64,000 nucleotides of DNA from positions 62,001 through 126,000 of the forward strand of contig JBMNOP010000009.1 of the NCBI GenBank assembly GCA_050943135.1. Direction: 5' to 3'. The DNA is from RUG695 sp050943135 (GTDB taxonomy: Bacteria > Planctomycetota > Planctomycetia > Pirellulales > Thermoguttaceae). The position numbers were made by a program, and so were the translations under genes. The number at the start of each line of letters is the position of its first letter. The stretch's first letter is position 1. Positions 8,386 through 17,105 of this stretch are shown piece after piece. The notes under the pieces were generated by a model. It saw only the letters and a program-made list of their open reading frames with translations, ran no database searches and was not told the origin of the DNA.

Positions 8386-9831
8386 ATGTCCAAAACTGCC
8401 AGTTTGGTCCTATTAAACAACGGAATTCCCTCCACCGTCTTCTTTCTGAATCCCGATGAAATAACAACGATAGGACGTTCCCCGGAATGTACCGTCGTTC
8501 TGAAAGACACCGGTTGCAGCCGTGTTCACGCCTCGATCGCGTGGCATAACGACCGTTGGGAATTCACCGACCACGAAAGCCGCAACGGTTCGGCCGTAAA
8601 CGACCGTGTCATCGAAGGAACGATTCCGATTCAGAACGGAGATCGTATTCAGCTGGCTCATACGATCCTCCTTTTCTGCTATGCGGGCACCGACGTGTTC
8701 ACTTCGGGACAAATCAAGCCGGGCACCGACTCGCTCGAATGGTCTCAGTCGATACCTGCAACGATTGCGGCTAAGGCCCATCAAGCCGAACGGGAAGACC
8801 TGACAAGTCGTCTGACCCGCGAACGGGATGAAAACCGTTCTCTTCGTCGCCTATTAGGCCAAGACTCCGAAATCATCGGAGAATCTCCCAAAATACTGGA
8901 ACTTCTCAAAATCGTCGGCCGTGTTGCCGAGAGCCGCGCCACGGTACTGATTCGCGGCGAAAGCGGTGTCGGAAAAGAGCTCGTGGCACGTGCCATCCAT
9001 TTCGGCGGGGCGCGACGCGAGCGGCCACTCGTCTGTCTCAACTGCTCGGCTCTTTCCGAGTCACTGCTAGAAAGTGAACTCTTTGGGCACGAAAAGGGAG
9101 CGTTTACCGGAGCCATTGAACGAAAGATCGGAAAATTCGAGGTGGCGAACCATGGCACGCTCTTTCTCGATGAGATTGCGGAAATGGCCCCCGGCCTACA
9201 GGCAAAATTCCTCCGTGTTTTGGAGGGGCAACCTTTCGAACGTGTCGGGGGAAACAAGCCAATCCACGTCGACGTCCGCGTGATCGCCGCCACAAACCGC
9301 AACCTGGAAAAGGAAGTTAGAGTAGGCCGGTTTCGGCGCGATCTTTTTTTCCGTCTCCATGTACTCGAGATCCCGGTTCCCCCGCTTCGGGAACGGGGTG
9401 ACGATGTCCTACTCTTAGCCAACCACTTCAGATGCCAATTTGCCTTGCAGATGAAACGGAAGTTTACCGGATTCACCGACGAAGCGGTCGCCCTCTTACG
9501 TAGTTACCGCTGGCCGGGAAACGTACGAGAACTGAAGAATGTGGTGGAGCGGGCTATTCTGCTCGGCACCCCTCCGTTGATCCCCCCAGAAGACTTGCTC
9601 CTTTCGGCATTACCGACCCCGACCGACACCCACAGGGCCGATGCCTCTGCCGCGGGTGCGACCGACTCCACCGGATTGAAAACGATTGAGGAGATGGAAA
9701 AAGACCTAATCTACCGAACCCTCGAATATTATGAGTGGAACAAAACCAAGTCGGCCAAATCGCTCGGAATTGACCGAACCACCCTCGACCGAAAACTGGT
9801 ACGTTACGAAATCACACCAAAGACACCGTAA
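8386..9831 (+). CDS. Sigma-54-dependent activator with FHA sensory domain
   Basis: Transcription activator for sigma-54 RNA polymerase whose input is probably a phosphothreonine-bearing partner rather than a receiver phosphorylation. Order: FHA domain (about residues 20-100; GRSPECTVVL, then CSRVHASI), AAA+ domain with Walker A GESGVGKE (about 190-197), GAFTGA loop (about 238-243) and Walker B FLDEIAEM (about 260-267), and a C-terminal Fis-type helix-turn-helix (KTKSAKSLGIDRTTLDRKL). The ATG at 8386 starts just before the FHA fold and about 80 bases after the promoter. The Ser/Thr kinase at 34.5-36.2 kb could supply the phosphorylated partner, but that is speculation. Confidence 0.92.
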   Translation: MSKTASLVLLNNGIPSTVFFLNPDEITTIGRSPECTVVLKDTGCSRVHASIAWHNDRWEFTDHESRNGSAVNDRVIEGTIPIQNGDRIQLAHTILLFCYAGTDVFTSGQIKPGTDSLEWSQSIPATIAAKAHQAEREDLTSRLTRERDENRSLRRLLGQDSEIIGESPKILELLKIVGRVAESRATVLIRGESGVGKELVARAIHFGGARRERPLVCLNCSALSESLLESELFGHEKGAFTGAIERKIGKFEVANHGTLFLDEIAEMAPGLQAKFLRVLEGQPFERVGGNKPIHVDVRVIAATNRNLEKEVRVGRFRRDLFFRLHVLEIPVPPLRERGDDVLLLANHFRCQFALQMKRKFTGFTDEAVALLRSYRWPGNVRELKNVVERAILLGTPPLIPPEDLLLSALPTPTDTHRADASAAGATDSTGLKTIEEMEKDLIYRTLEYYEWNKTKSAKSLGIDRTTLDRKLVRYEITPKTP

Positions 9832-9951
9832 AGGATTAGCGCGTCTTTTTCCGAAAAGGGGGCGCACCCCGGTCGATTCCTGGTATCGGCACGCGTCATG
9901 TTGTATAGCATATCCCGACCATTCCCTTTTTTGTCGTTTGAACCGAATGCT

Positions 9952-11094
9952 CTATCTCTGTTTTTTCAGCAAAATGGCAACATTCCCGTGGAACAGGTAG
10001 TCCACGTGAAGCTCCTCGGCAATGATCTTGACCGCCTTCGCTCGGTCCGCGTCACGAAATTCACAAGAAATTCTTGTTTCCATGGTGATCCCGGAATCGT
10101 CGAGGGAAGGATCGAGCCGTAGCTCCACGCCGATCTTCTTTTTCAGCAACTCGGAAAGAAAAGCAAGTTTTGTCTGTCGAACCTCACCCGAGAGGGAACG
10201 GTTTTCTCCAGACCGGAAAGCGGGCAAGTCGTTAGAGTGGAAGCGAGGACTCTCGGCGATTTCCTTCGCCTCGCGATTTTTCGCGACAAAATATTCCAGC
10301 CGGGCCATCTGATCAAAAGGACCAACCGCACGAACTTCGCTCCGAACCAGGGTTAGCGTCACGTCCGGAAACGTTTCGGGATTTAATCCTAGGATATCGC
10401 CTTCTTTCCACTGCCGTGTAACGGAAGCGGCACGGTCGATTTTAACCGGTTTAAGAACAGGTTTTGACTCGGTGCCGCCGACCTGGTAATCGACACCATA
10501 ACCGATTAACACAAGCGAGAAGAGTTCGCGATACGTCAGAGGAGCCAACGCATCGGCATACCAACAATCAAATGGCATCCGGTCGAGTCCGGACCACGTG
10601 ACACCGACCTCTTTACCCGATTCTTTGAGAACCTCGCTCGGAAAAATCACCCCTTTTGACTTTTTGGGAGTAAATCGGGCCTCGAGTTTGGAAAGTTCGC
10701 CGCGATGAATGGCTGCGAGCAGAAGGAGTTCACCCGCGCTTCCGCGCGGACCGACATACAAAAGGCGGCTGCCGAGCCGAACCGCTTCCAAGTCTACCGA
10801 TTCGGCCAGCTCGGTCATGGCTTTCAGGAGGGGGACCGAATCGACTGCATAGGTAACCGGAATCTCGGTGTCGACCCGACGATCGAGAAAAAAGGAGAAA
10901 TGCCGGGACTCGGCAAAAGAGGCAAACACTTCACGAAGCGGTTTCTCCCGAAAATCGAAAAAGATGATTTCTGACCAGTCGGTTTTTCCCGCCGGAATCG
11001 ACGCGCGGGCCTTCTTTTTAGACGGTGCCGCAAAACCAAAAACGGTGAAAAAGCAGACGAGGACGCAGGACACGCAGAGAGTTCTTCGCGTCAT
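9952..11094 (-). CDS. Exported protein with secretin-N (STN)-like domains
   Basis: Function unknown. It has a signal peptide (residues 1-23, LVCFFTVFGFAAPS), then a region resembling the secretin and TonB short N-terminal domain (FDFREKPLREVFASFAE, then a FFLDRRVDTEIPVTY strand). A second similar unit sits at the C-terminus (KLAFLSELLKKKIGVEL to the end). There is no secretin barrel domain, so it is not a complete secretin. ATG at 11094 is chosen: GGGAG lies five bases upstream and overlaps the stop of the preceding gene. The TTG at 11106 would force an overlap. It is co-transcribed and coupled with the GT39-like gene. Confidence 0.75.
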   Translation of the reverse strand: MTRRTLCVSCVLVCFFTVFGFAAPSKKKARASIPAGKTDWSEIIFFDFREKPLREVFASFAESRHFSFFLDRRVDTEIPVTYAVDSVPLLKAMTELAESVDLEAVRLGSRLLYVGPRGSAGELLLLAAIHRGELSKLEARFTPKKSKGVIFPSEVLKESGKEVGVTWSGLDRMPFDCWYADALAPLTYRELFSLVLIGYGVDYQVGGTESKPVLKPVKIDRAASVTRQWKEGDILGLNPETFPDVTLTLVRSEVRAVGPFDQMARLEYFVAKNREAKEIAESPRFHSNDLPAFRSGENRSLSGEVRQTKLAFLSELLKKKIGVELRLDPSLDDSGITMETRISCEFRDADRAKAVKIIAEELHVDYLFHGNVAILLKKQR

Positions 11095-11095
11095 A

Positions 11096-12898
11096 CTATC
11101 TCCCAAGAATCAAATTCGTTATCCAGGGATGAGTCCAAGGATTCCAAAGCGGATAAGCCGCCGAAAAGACCGAAACGAACAGGAGAAAGATCGCAAATCC
11201 ACGACCGCACCGCGATCGACCGAGTCGTTCGAGTGCAGGAAGCATCGTTAGAATCCAGAAAGGGATCAACGGGAAAAACCATCGCAGGCCACAGGTCATA
11301 CCGCCGTAGTTCCGATCCCCCTGATTGCGACTGATATAAAAGAAGAAGAAAAAGAGTGCCACCAGCAGGACTCCTGCGGCCATAAGTCGGCAATCGATTT
11401 CTTCTTCCCTTCTCGGTTTTCGGAAAAGCCAGATTAAGGTGCCGACAGCACTCAGCAACCAGACGGGCGTCAGCGAAAAGAGTCCGTGATGCCCTACCAG
11501 TGCGTGGAAGGCGTAGCGCAAACGGGAAGATTCCCCCTGGTCAATTCCCTGCCGATCCGACCAATAACTCATCCGTGCATTTTTCGGATCTCGCAGAACA
11601 TTCCCGGGAAAATAGCGGTAGATATACCAGTCGTTCGGATCGAAACTCGTCACAAGAAATCGACCGTTTTCTGCGCCCCCTTCGGCTCTGGCCAGGGCGA
11701 TATGATCTCGCTTATGGGAATAAGCGGGTCGGAACGTGTGGTGGGCAACCAGATTGGTTCCGAAAAACGCCGCGGCGACCACCAGCCCCGTGGGAATCGA
11801 GATCAGGCAAGTTTTGGCGGGATGCCGGAAAAGGAGCACGGCACAGAGAAAAAGCGCGATCAAAACCGCAGGCAGTTCACAGGCGACCGAAAGCGCGCCG
11901 AACAAGGCAGCGACAAAAAAATAGCGCTTGCGGAGCGACCGATCGGCCAGAACCCGCACGGCGGCATACAACATAAACATGATGGCCACCGCACCAGGCA
12001 GGTGATTATTGAGTGTAACCGCGAAAGTCGAAAGAAAGGTGCCGAAACAGAGCGCTCCGACGGCAAAGAGTTTCGACCAGTCGGAGACCGCCCCCCCGCC
12101 ACCGGCGAAACGTTCGATCAGCCGTCCCATGAAGAACCAACCGAGAACGAGCGGGATCAGATTGTAGACAACAAGCAATACACGCGCAACCAGGAACGGA
12201 TGTTCACGCAGTGACAGCCCGGTCAATTGAAGCCAAACCCAATAGGGGACAGCCATCAGGGTGGGAAGCAGTGGCGGCTTACTTGAGTAAAGGTAACCGC
12301 TATAGGGATCGGCCGGGTCGAATTCTTCGTCGGGAAGGGCATGTTTGACCATGTCGATCGTATCCCAACCGGGAGTTTCCATCGCTTTGTCAACCGCATA
12401 AGGGACCCACACTTTAACGTATTTCCCCGATTTTCTCGCAGCGCTCTCGAACGAGTCCGGAGAACCGACTGGCGAGTTACGCAGAACCTCCCCTTTTTGG
12501 TAAAACGGTTTGACGTTACCTTCGGCGTCCAAAGGAAGGTAGCGGTAGACACGACTTTCGGGTTCGACTAGAGCACGGATCGTCAACCAGCGGCTTCGAT
12601 CGTTGGCACTGAGGGTCGGCCGAGCCTTTTGTGCATCGGCATACAGGTTGGCGGCAACGACCTTCAGTCGAGCCTTGATCCGCTCGTCGGAAGCCCCTTG
12701 GGCTTTGAGTTCTTTCGCTTTATCGCGTAACGTCTGCGGAATGCGGGCCAAGCGATATTCCTGAATCGTGCGATCCGATACCGAATCGACGGCCATGATC
12801 CGGCCGAAAATAAGGCCCGCCGATATAAAGATTAATATCAGTGTCACCGCGCTCCGGAGGCGGGCCGGCGTCCATTCGGCGGATTCATTCGGTTTCAT
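11096..12898 (-). CDS. Polytopic GT39-like membrane protein
   Basis: Inner-membrane protein with about ten hydrophobic segments, the first near residues 16-34. A large soluble stretch (about 50-190) precedes the motif KPPLLPTLMAVPYW, typical of GT-C glycosyltransferase-like proteins of the dolichyl-phosphate mannose (PMT, family 39) type. Such enzymes move a sugar from a lipid carrier to an acceptor at the outer face of the membrane. Donor and acceptor cannot be told from sequence. Family membership is moderate; a second protein of the same broad class lies at 38.3-40.1 kb. Confidence 0.75.
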   Translation of the reverse strand: MKPNESAEWTPARLRSAVTLILIFISAGLIFGRIMAVDSVSDRTIQEYRLARIPQTLRDKAKELKAQGASDERIKARLKVVAANLYADAQKARPTLSANDRSRWLTIRALVEPESRVYRYLPLDAEGNVKPFYQKGEVLRNSPVGSPDSFESAARKSGKYVKVWVPYAVDKAMETPGWDTIDMVKHALPDEEFDPADPYSGYLYSSKPPLLPTLMAVPYWVWLQLTGLSLREHPFLVARVLLVVYNLIPLVLGWFFMGRLIERFAGGGGAVSDWSKLFAVGALCFGTFLSTFAVTLNNHLPGAVAIMFMLYAAVRVLADRSLRKRYFFVAALFGALSVACELPAVLIALFLCAVLLFRHPAKTCLISIPTGLVVAAAFFGTNLVAHHTFRPAYSHKRDHIALARAEGGAENGRFLVTSFDPNDWYIYRYFPGNVLRDPKNARMSYWSDRQGIDQGESSRLRYAFHALVGHHGLFSLTPVWLLSAVGTLIWLFRKPRREEEIDCRLMAAGVLLVALFFFFFYISRNQGDRNYGGMTCGLRWFFPLIPFWILTMLPALERLGRSRCGRGFAIFLLFVSVFSAAYPLWNPWTHPWITNLILGR

Positions 12899-12929
12899 GA
12901 CAGGAGTTTAACAGATTTTCTCCGAAGAA

Positions 12930-13784
12930 TCAAGAACGCTGCCGACAGAGAATTGCGTGGTAAAATAGGACGGCAGCGGCGTTCGAGACGTTCAGACTGT
13001 CGGCGATCCCACGCATCGGAAGAACGATCGCGGTGGAATCGGAACCCGTTTTGCTTTTGTCGTACCAGAGCGAAGTCAATCCCTTGTCTTCGCTTCCCAA
13101 GACAATTGCAGTCGGGCCGGTATAGTCGATTTCGGAGTAGGGGAGTGCCGCATCACAGATTGCCGCGGCGATACGAGTATGGCGAGCCCGAAGCCAGGCG
13201 ACGGCCTCGGCAGCAGTGGCGGTAACGCTCGGAACGCCGAATACCGTACCGAGACTCGAACGGATTGTGTTCGGATGCCAGAGGTCATAACCGCAGTCGG
13301 CCAGAATGACCCCATCGAGCCCGGCCCCGTCGGCACTTCGGAACACCGCTCCGATATTCCCCGGTTTTTCGATCCGTTCCAGAACACAAAGGAGCGGGTT
13401 TTCGGGGATCTTCGACGCGAAAACTTCGAAGTTCCGTTGCGGCTCTCTGGCCAGAGCCACAATCCCTTCGTTCCTATCGCCGAATGCCATTTTGGTGAAA
13501 ACACTTCGTGCGACCGGCCAGACCGGAAACCGGACCTGCTCCAGTTCGTCGAGGAGATCTTTCAGCTTTTTCGGGCCGGAAAATTCGGTAAACGAACCGC
13601 TTCGATCGACATCGGCCACGGCATATGCTTCTTTGAGATCAACGCCGGAACGTCGGGCATGGAGAATTTCCCGTACCCCGTCGATCAAAAATTCGCCCGA
13701 CTTGCGGCGGCATCGGCTTTCACGAAGCGCCACAGCATTCTTAACGCGCGGGTTCGATGCGCTGCTGATCAGAGGAAGAGGCAT
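12930..13784 (-). CDS. TrmH/SpoU-family RNA 2'-O-methyltransferase
   Basis: S-adenosylmethionine-dependent methylase of the SPOUT class acting on the ribose of rRNA or tRNA. An N-terminal substrate-binding region (SSASNPRVKNAVAL, residues 7-20) is followed by the three SPOUT motifs: IEKPGNIGAVFRSADGAG with the catalytic Arg, AIVLGSEDKGL, and PMRGIADSLNVSNAAAVL, which forms the cofactor knot. At 284 residues it is a normal length for the RlmB/TsnR-like group. The exact target nucleotide cannot be assigned. It starts one base after the stop of the lipoprotein gene, so the two are coupled. Confidence 0.9.
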   Translation of the reverse strand: MPLPLISSASNPRVKNAVALRESRCRRKSGEFLIDGVREILHARRSGVDLKEAYAVADVDRSGSFTEFSGPKKLKDLLDELEQVRFPVWPVARSVFTKMAFGDRNEGIVALAREPQRNFEVFASKIPENPLLCVLERIEKPGNIGAVFRSADGAGLDGVILADCGYDLWHPNTIRSSLGTVFGVPSVTATAAEAVAWLRARHTRIAAAICDAALPYSEIDYTGPTAIVLGSEDKGLTSLWYDKSKTGSDSTAIVLPMRGIADSLNVSNAAAVLFYHAILCRQRS

Positions 13785-13785
13785 T

Positions 13786-14484
13786 CTACTTCATCCGGGA
13801 GACGTCGTTATCAAGCGCCACTTTTTCGTGTGGGTCGTACGGATAGAAGCAGCAGCCGATTTCATCGGCAAGTTTAATCACATAGAGCGTCTGAAACCTC
13901 TCTTCAAGCATGTCCCCGACCGCCACCGGCGTGTTCGGCGGGTAGACATATCGCGGAAGCGACTTGGAGCAGAGAATCTTACCGGTCTTGACCTCGACCA
14001 GGCGAACATTGACATGCGCTTTCCCCTGCAGATACTGTGGGGAATGGTGGATATTAAACGAGTCGATATCAACCCCGAAAACATAATCGGCGCCGACTTT
14101 GGCCCCCATTTTTTCGTAACTTTCGTTGGCGTATTCCGTCTCGTCAAAAAGTGCCTCGATCTTATCGATCGGGATCCATTCCAACTTTTTCTTTTCATCG
14201 ATCTTTTCGGAAAGAGCCTTGGTCAGCGCAATCGAAAGGGTTTTGCTCGGATCGTCGATTCCGAAGAGGGTCTGATACGGGGATCGGCAGATGACCGCCA
14301 TTTTCGATTTTTTCGGGATTGCCTTGATTTCGTCTTTAAATTCGGGGTCGACTTCCCCCCCTTTGATCAGATACGCCGCCGTAAAGAGTGCATTGGCACA
14401 CCCCGATACCCCGACAAATGAGCAAAGTAGCGCCAGAACCAAGACGATCCTTACCGAGCAAAGTTTCATATTCTGAGCTGCCAT
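13786..14484 (-). CDS. Lipoprotein with CsgG/TolB-N-like appearance
   Basis: Residues 1-30 are a lipoprotein signal ending in lipobox GVSGC. The rest (about 200 residues) alternates helices and strands. It includes LSIALTKALSEKIDEK, MGAKVGADYVFGVDID and HVNVRLVEVKTGKIL, a pattern seen in CsgG, FlgO and TolB-N-like outer-membrane lipoproteins. That likeness is structural intuition, not a firm family call. ATG at 14484 is preceded by AAGGAG at six bases; an upstream ATG at 14517 would give an atypical long N-terminus. It is the first gene of a pair with the TrmH gene. Confidence 0.75.
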   Translation of the reverse strand: MAAQNMKLCSVRIVLVLALLCSFVGVSGCANALFTAAYLIKGGEVDPEFKDEIKAIPKKSKMAVICRSPYQTLFGIDDPSKTLSIALTKALSEKIDEKKKLEWIPIDKIEALFDETEYANESYEKMGAKVGADYVFGVDIDSFNIHHSPQYLQGKAHVNVRLVEVKTGKILCSKSLPRYVYPPNTPVAVGDMLEERFQTLYVIKLADEIGCCFYPYDPHEKVALDNDVSRMK

Positions 14485-14732
14485 ATCTATCTCCTTGCCC
14501 CCGAAAACTCCTCCCAATCGTTATAATCGGCCCAACCGGCTCAAAACTTTAGATGGGGAAGAAAAAGAATCTGTTAAAACAAGATAAACTTTGCGGTCCG
14601 AGGAAAGGCGGCCTCTCGAACTGTCGGCTTCACGGAAAGGGGATTGAGAGGCGGGCTTGAGGTGCGATGAAGTGTGCATGGTAACGTCGTTGGAAAGTCG
14701 CCTTGCACGGCAGAACTTTCTTACGGCCGGGC

Positions 14733-15692
14733 TTACGCTTCCCGCACGCGGAGGATTGAATCAAGGATCTCTTTGACTTCGGGGGTAGTGATTTTGTCGG
14801 CGGCGGCGACCCCGAGGCGGTGGGCGGCCGACAGACGCGCTTGGGGATCGGCAATGTCCTCATCGGTCAGGTACACATCAAACCGTTTCTTGCCATCGGG
14901 GGAGAGGATTCGACCGTTAAAAAGGAGTGTGTCTTTTTCATAACGGGCAAAAGCGCCGATCGGCGCGATACACCCGCCGCGCAATCGGGCCAGAAAAGCA
15001 CGTTCAGCGGTAACGGCGGCGTAGACTCTAGCATCGTTGATTCGGGTCAGAAACCCAAGTGTCAACCGATCGTCTTCGCGACATTCCAAGCCGAGTGCCC
15101 CCTGCCCCGGCGCCGGAAGGAATTCGAGCGGCGAGAAGCGCCCCGCTTCGGTGATGCGCTCATCGAATCCGAGACGTCTAAGCCCAGCGGCAGCCAGGAC
15201 CAGCGCGTCGTATTCACCGCAGTCTAGCTTGCGCAGGCGCGTTTCAATATTCCCTCGAATATCATCGAATAAAAGATTCTTCTCACAAAAACGGTGTGCC
15301 AGCTGGCACCTGCGACGGAGGCTCCCAGTCCCGACCCGCGCGCCGGACGGCAATTCGTCGGGAGTTTTATATTTCCGGCCTACGAAGACGTCGCTAACAT
15401 CTTCCCGCGAAAGAGTCGCGGCAAAATGAAGACCGACCACCGGTTCGATCGGCAGGTCTTTGAGGGAATGAACCGCCAGATCGATTCGATCCTCCAAAAG
15501 CGCCTTTTGTATCTCCTTGACAAAAACCCCCTGAGCGCTCATCTTGACGATCGGATCGCTATGGTTTAGATCCCCCTCGGTTTTGATATGAACAATCTCA
15601 GCCGAAACCGATACCTTCTCCAGCTCTTTCCGAACATGATTCGCCTGCCAGAGCGCTAAGGCGCTCGAACGCGTTCCAATTCTTAGTGTCAT
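14733..15692 (-). CDS. hemC: Hydroxymethylbilane synthase (porphobilinogen deaminase)
   Basis: Condenses four porphobilinogens into hydroxymethylbilane in tetrapyrrole synthesis. It starts with the family N-terminus MTLRIGTRSSALALWQA. It contains KTEGD, VHSLKDLP, GTGSLRRRCQL and the cofactor-binding cysteine in RLRGGCIAPIG. The start at 15692 is set by homology; an ATG five codons earlier (15707) is also possible, and the far longer frame to 15752 would overlap the protease gene. It ends the close series sat, small membrane protein, M50 protease, hemC. Other heme genes are not in the window. Confidence 0.95.
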   Translation of the reverse strand: MTLRIGTRSSALALWQANHVRKELEKVSVSAEIVHIKTEGDLNHSDPIVKMSAQGVFVKEIQKALLEDRIDLAVHSLKDLPIEPVVGLHFAATLSREDVSDVFVGRKYKTPDELPSGARVGTGSLRRRCQLAHRFCEKNLLFDDIRGNIETRLRKLDCGEYDALVLAAAGLRRLGFDERITEAGRFSPLEFLPAPGQGALGLECREDDRLTLGFLTRINDARVYAAVTAERAFLARLRGGCIAPIGAFARYEKDTLLFNGRILSPDGKKRFDVYLTDEDIADPQARLSAAHRLGVAAADKITTPEVKEILDSILRVREA

Positions 15693-15720
15693 CTTCGTTA
15701 ATGTCATCTTCCCGGTTTCG

Positions 15721-16779
15721 TCACGTGGGCGCATGAAAACACCAACGGACATGTTTCTTCCCGCACACGCTCGGCGTGGAGGCCTCTGTAGTATAGAGGG
15801 AAACAGAATCTATGGAAAGAGGACGGGAAGGCCCCCGCGACTTTTCGAAAAATTCTGCCAAGAAGGGCGTGTCCGGAAGCGATTCATTCGTAACCAACGA
15901 GTAGAGAGGTTTTAAGTCCGGTTTCGGAACCTCCGTCTCCGAAATCGGATTCGGAGTAAATCCGATCAGAAGAAAGGCAAGTGTCAGCCACCCGAGAATC
16001 GTTCGACCTGTTCCCAGTGGCATGGTGTCGTCTGCGGTTGGAGGATGTTCGATGCCGATCAGGTAGACCAGGAAAAACATCAAAAGCCACTGCCAGGAAC
16101 CGGTCAGAACAATAGCCGCGGCAATAACACCGAAAAGGATCCGCGCCACCGGTCGTGCTCGCTTTTTTAGAAGAGCGTAAAAGACATGGCCGCCGTCGAG
16201 CTGTCCGAGTGGAAAGAGGTTGAGCGAAGTGATGAAGAGTCCCGTCCAAGCTGCCATTCCGATCGGATGGAGAATCAGATCGGTTGCGGGATTCGAGCGA
16301 TCGAAAAAGAGGAAAGAGGTCCAGCGAAAAAGGAGTGGTTCTCCAAAGACGAGCATCTCGTCGGTCGGAGGAATTTCACCGACCGACGAACAGGCGATTC
16401 CGATCACCATAAAAAGCAGGGTTGGAACAAGCCCGGCCAGCGGTCCGGTGATCCCGATATCGAAGAGGGCGCGGATATCGGGGATCCGGTGGTCCAAGCA
16501 GATCAACGCACCGAGGGTGCCGAACGGGGGAAACGGAATCGGAACAAACCAGGGTAGCGAGGAAGAAACACCGTAACGCCGTGCCTGGAGAAAATGCCCC
16601 ATTTCGTGGCAGGTCAAAATCGTCATCAGGGGCGCAGAAAACCAGAATCCCGAAAGGAACGAGCCCGCTGTATAGAAAGAACCGACCCACGTTGTCGAAA
16701 TCCAGGTGAGGCAATACATAAGCACGGGAAGAAATACCCGTCGGTTTCCTTGTGGCGAAATCGTGTTGCCTTGAGCCAT
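15721..16779 (-). CDS. Site-2-protease-like M50 family membrane metalloprotease
   Basis: Intramembrane zinc protease. The zinc motif HEMGH is at residues 58-62 and the second motif LDGGH is near residue 195, both in hydrophobic segments, as in S2P/RseP and SpoIVFB. About six membrane spans are visible. There is no PDZ domain, so it belongs to the short group. Its substrate is unknown; regulated proteolysis of a membrane-tethered factor is the family role. It sits 28 bases from both the small membrane protein gene upstream and hemC downstream. Confidence 0.88.
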   Translation of the reverse strand: MAQGNTISPQGNRRVFLPVLMYCLTWISTTWVGSFYTAGSFLSGFWFSAPLMTILTCHEMGHFLQARRYGVSSSLPWFVPIPFPPFGTLGALICLDHRIPDIRALFDIGITGPLAGLVPTLLFMVIGIACSSVGEIPPTDEMLVFGEPLLFRWTSFLFFDRSNPATDLILHPIGMAAWTGLFITSLNLFPLGQLDGGHVFYALLKKRARPVARILFGVIAAAIVLTGSWQWLLMFFLVYLIGIEHPPTADDTMPLGTGRTILGWLTLAFLLIGFTPNPISETEVPKPDLKPLYSLVTNESLPDTPFLAEFFEKSRGPSRPLSIDSVSLYTTEASTPSVCGKKHVRWCFHAPT

Positions 16780-16807
16780 CTCGACGCCTGTTCTCTATGG
16801 ATTAGGA

Positions 16808-17098
16808 TTACTCGGACGCAGAACGGCGCGGCGAGGAGGTCTGCTCCGGCGAATAATTTTCCGCCACCTCGGCCGAAAGGATCGGCAGGCTCTTTGGGTC
16901 AACGGTGTCGCGACGATAAAGGAGGGCAGCACGTTTCGCCTTTTCCCGGTCGAGAATGGTTTTCATCACGATTCTCGACTCGGCACACGCACACCGACGC
17001 TTCCTCCGGCGTCCGAAAAGAGCCGCTAAGGAGAGAGCCAACGCAAAAAGGGCAAAAACGACGCACGAAATGATGGTCGTCGCGAGGAGATTTTGCAT
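16808..17098 (-). CDS. Small single-span membrane protein of unknown function
   Basis: A 96-residue protein with one membrane segment (about residues 8-28), a strongly basic stop-transfer stretch (GRRRKRR), then CAC and a polar tail of about 55 residues. It is probably real because it fills the space between sat (7 bases away) and the M50 gene (28 bases away) on the same strand. The topology and a Cys-x-Cys right after the span are loosely like NqrM, the NQR maturation factor, but the usual GSCGG motif is absent. I do not assign that function. Confidence 0.65.
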   Translation of the reverse strand: MQNLLATTIISCVVFALFALALSLAALFGRRRKRRCACAESRIVMKTILDREKAKRAALLYRRDTVDPKSLPILSAEVAENYSPEQTSSPRRSASE

Positions 17099-17105
17099 GA
17101 ACCTT

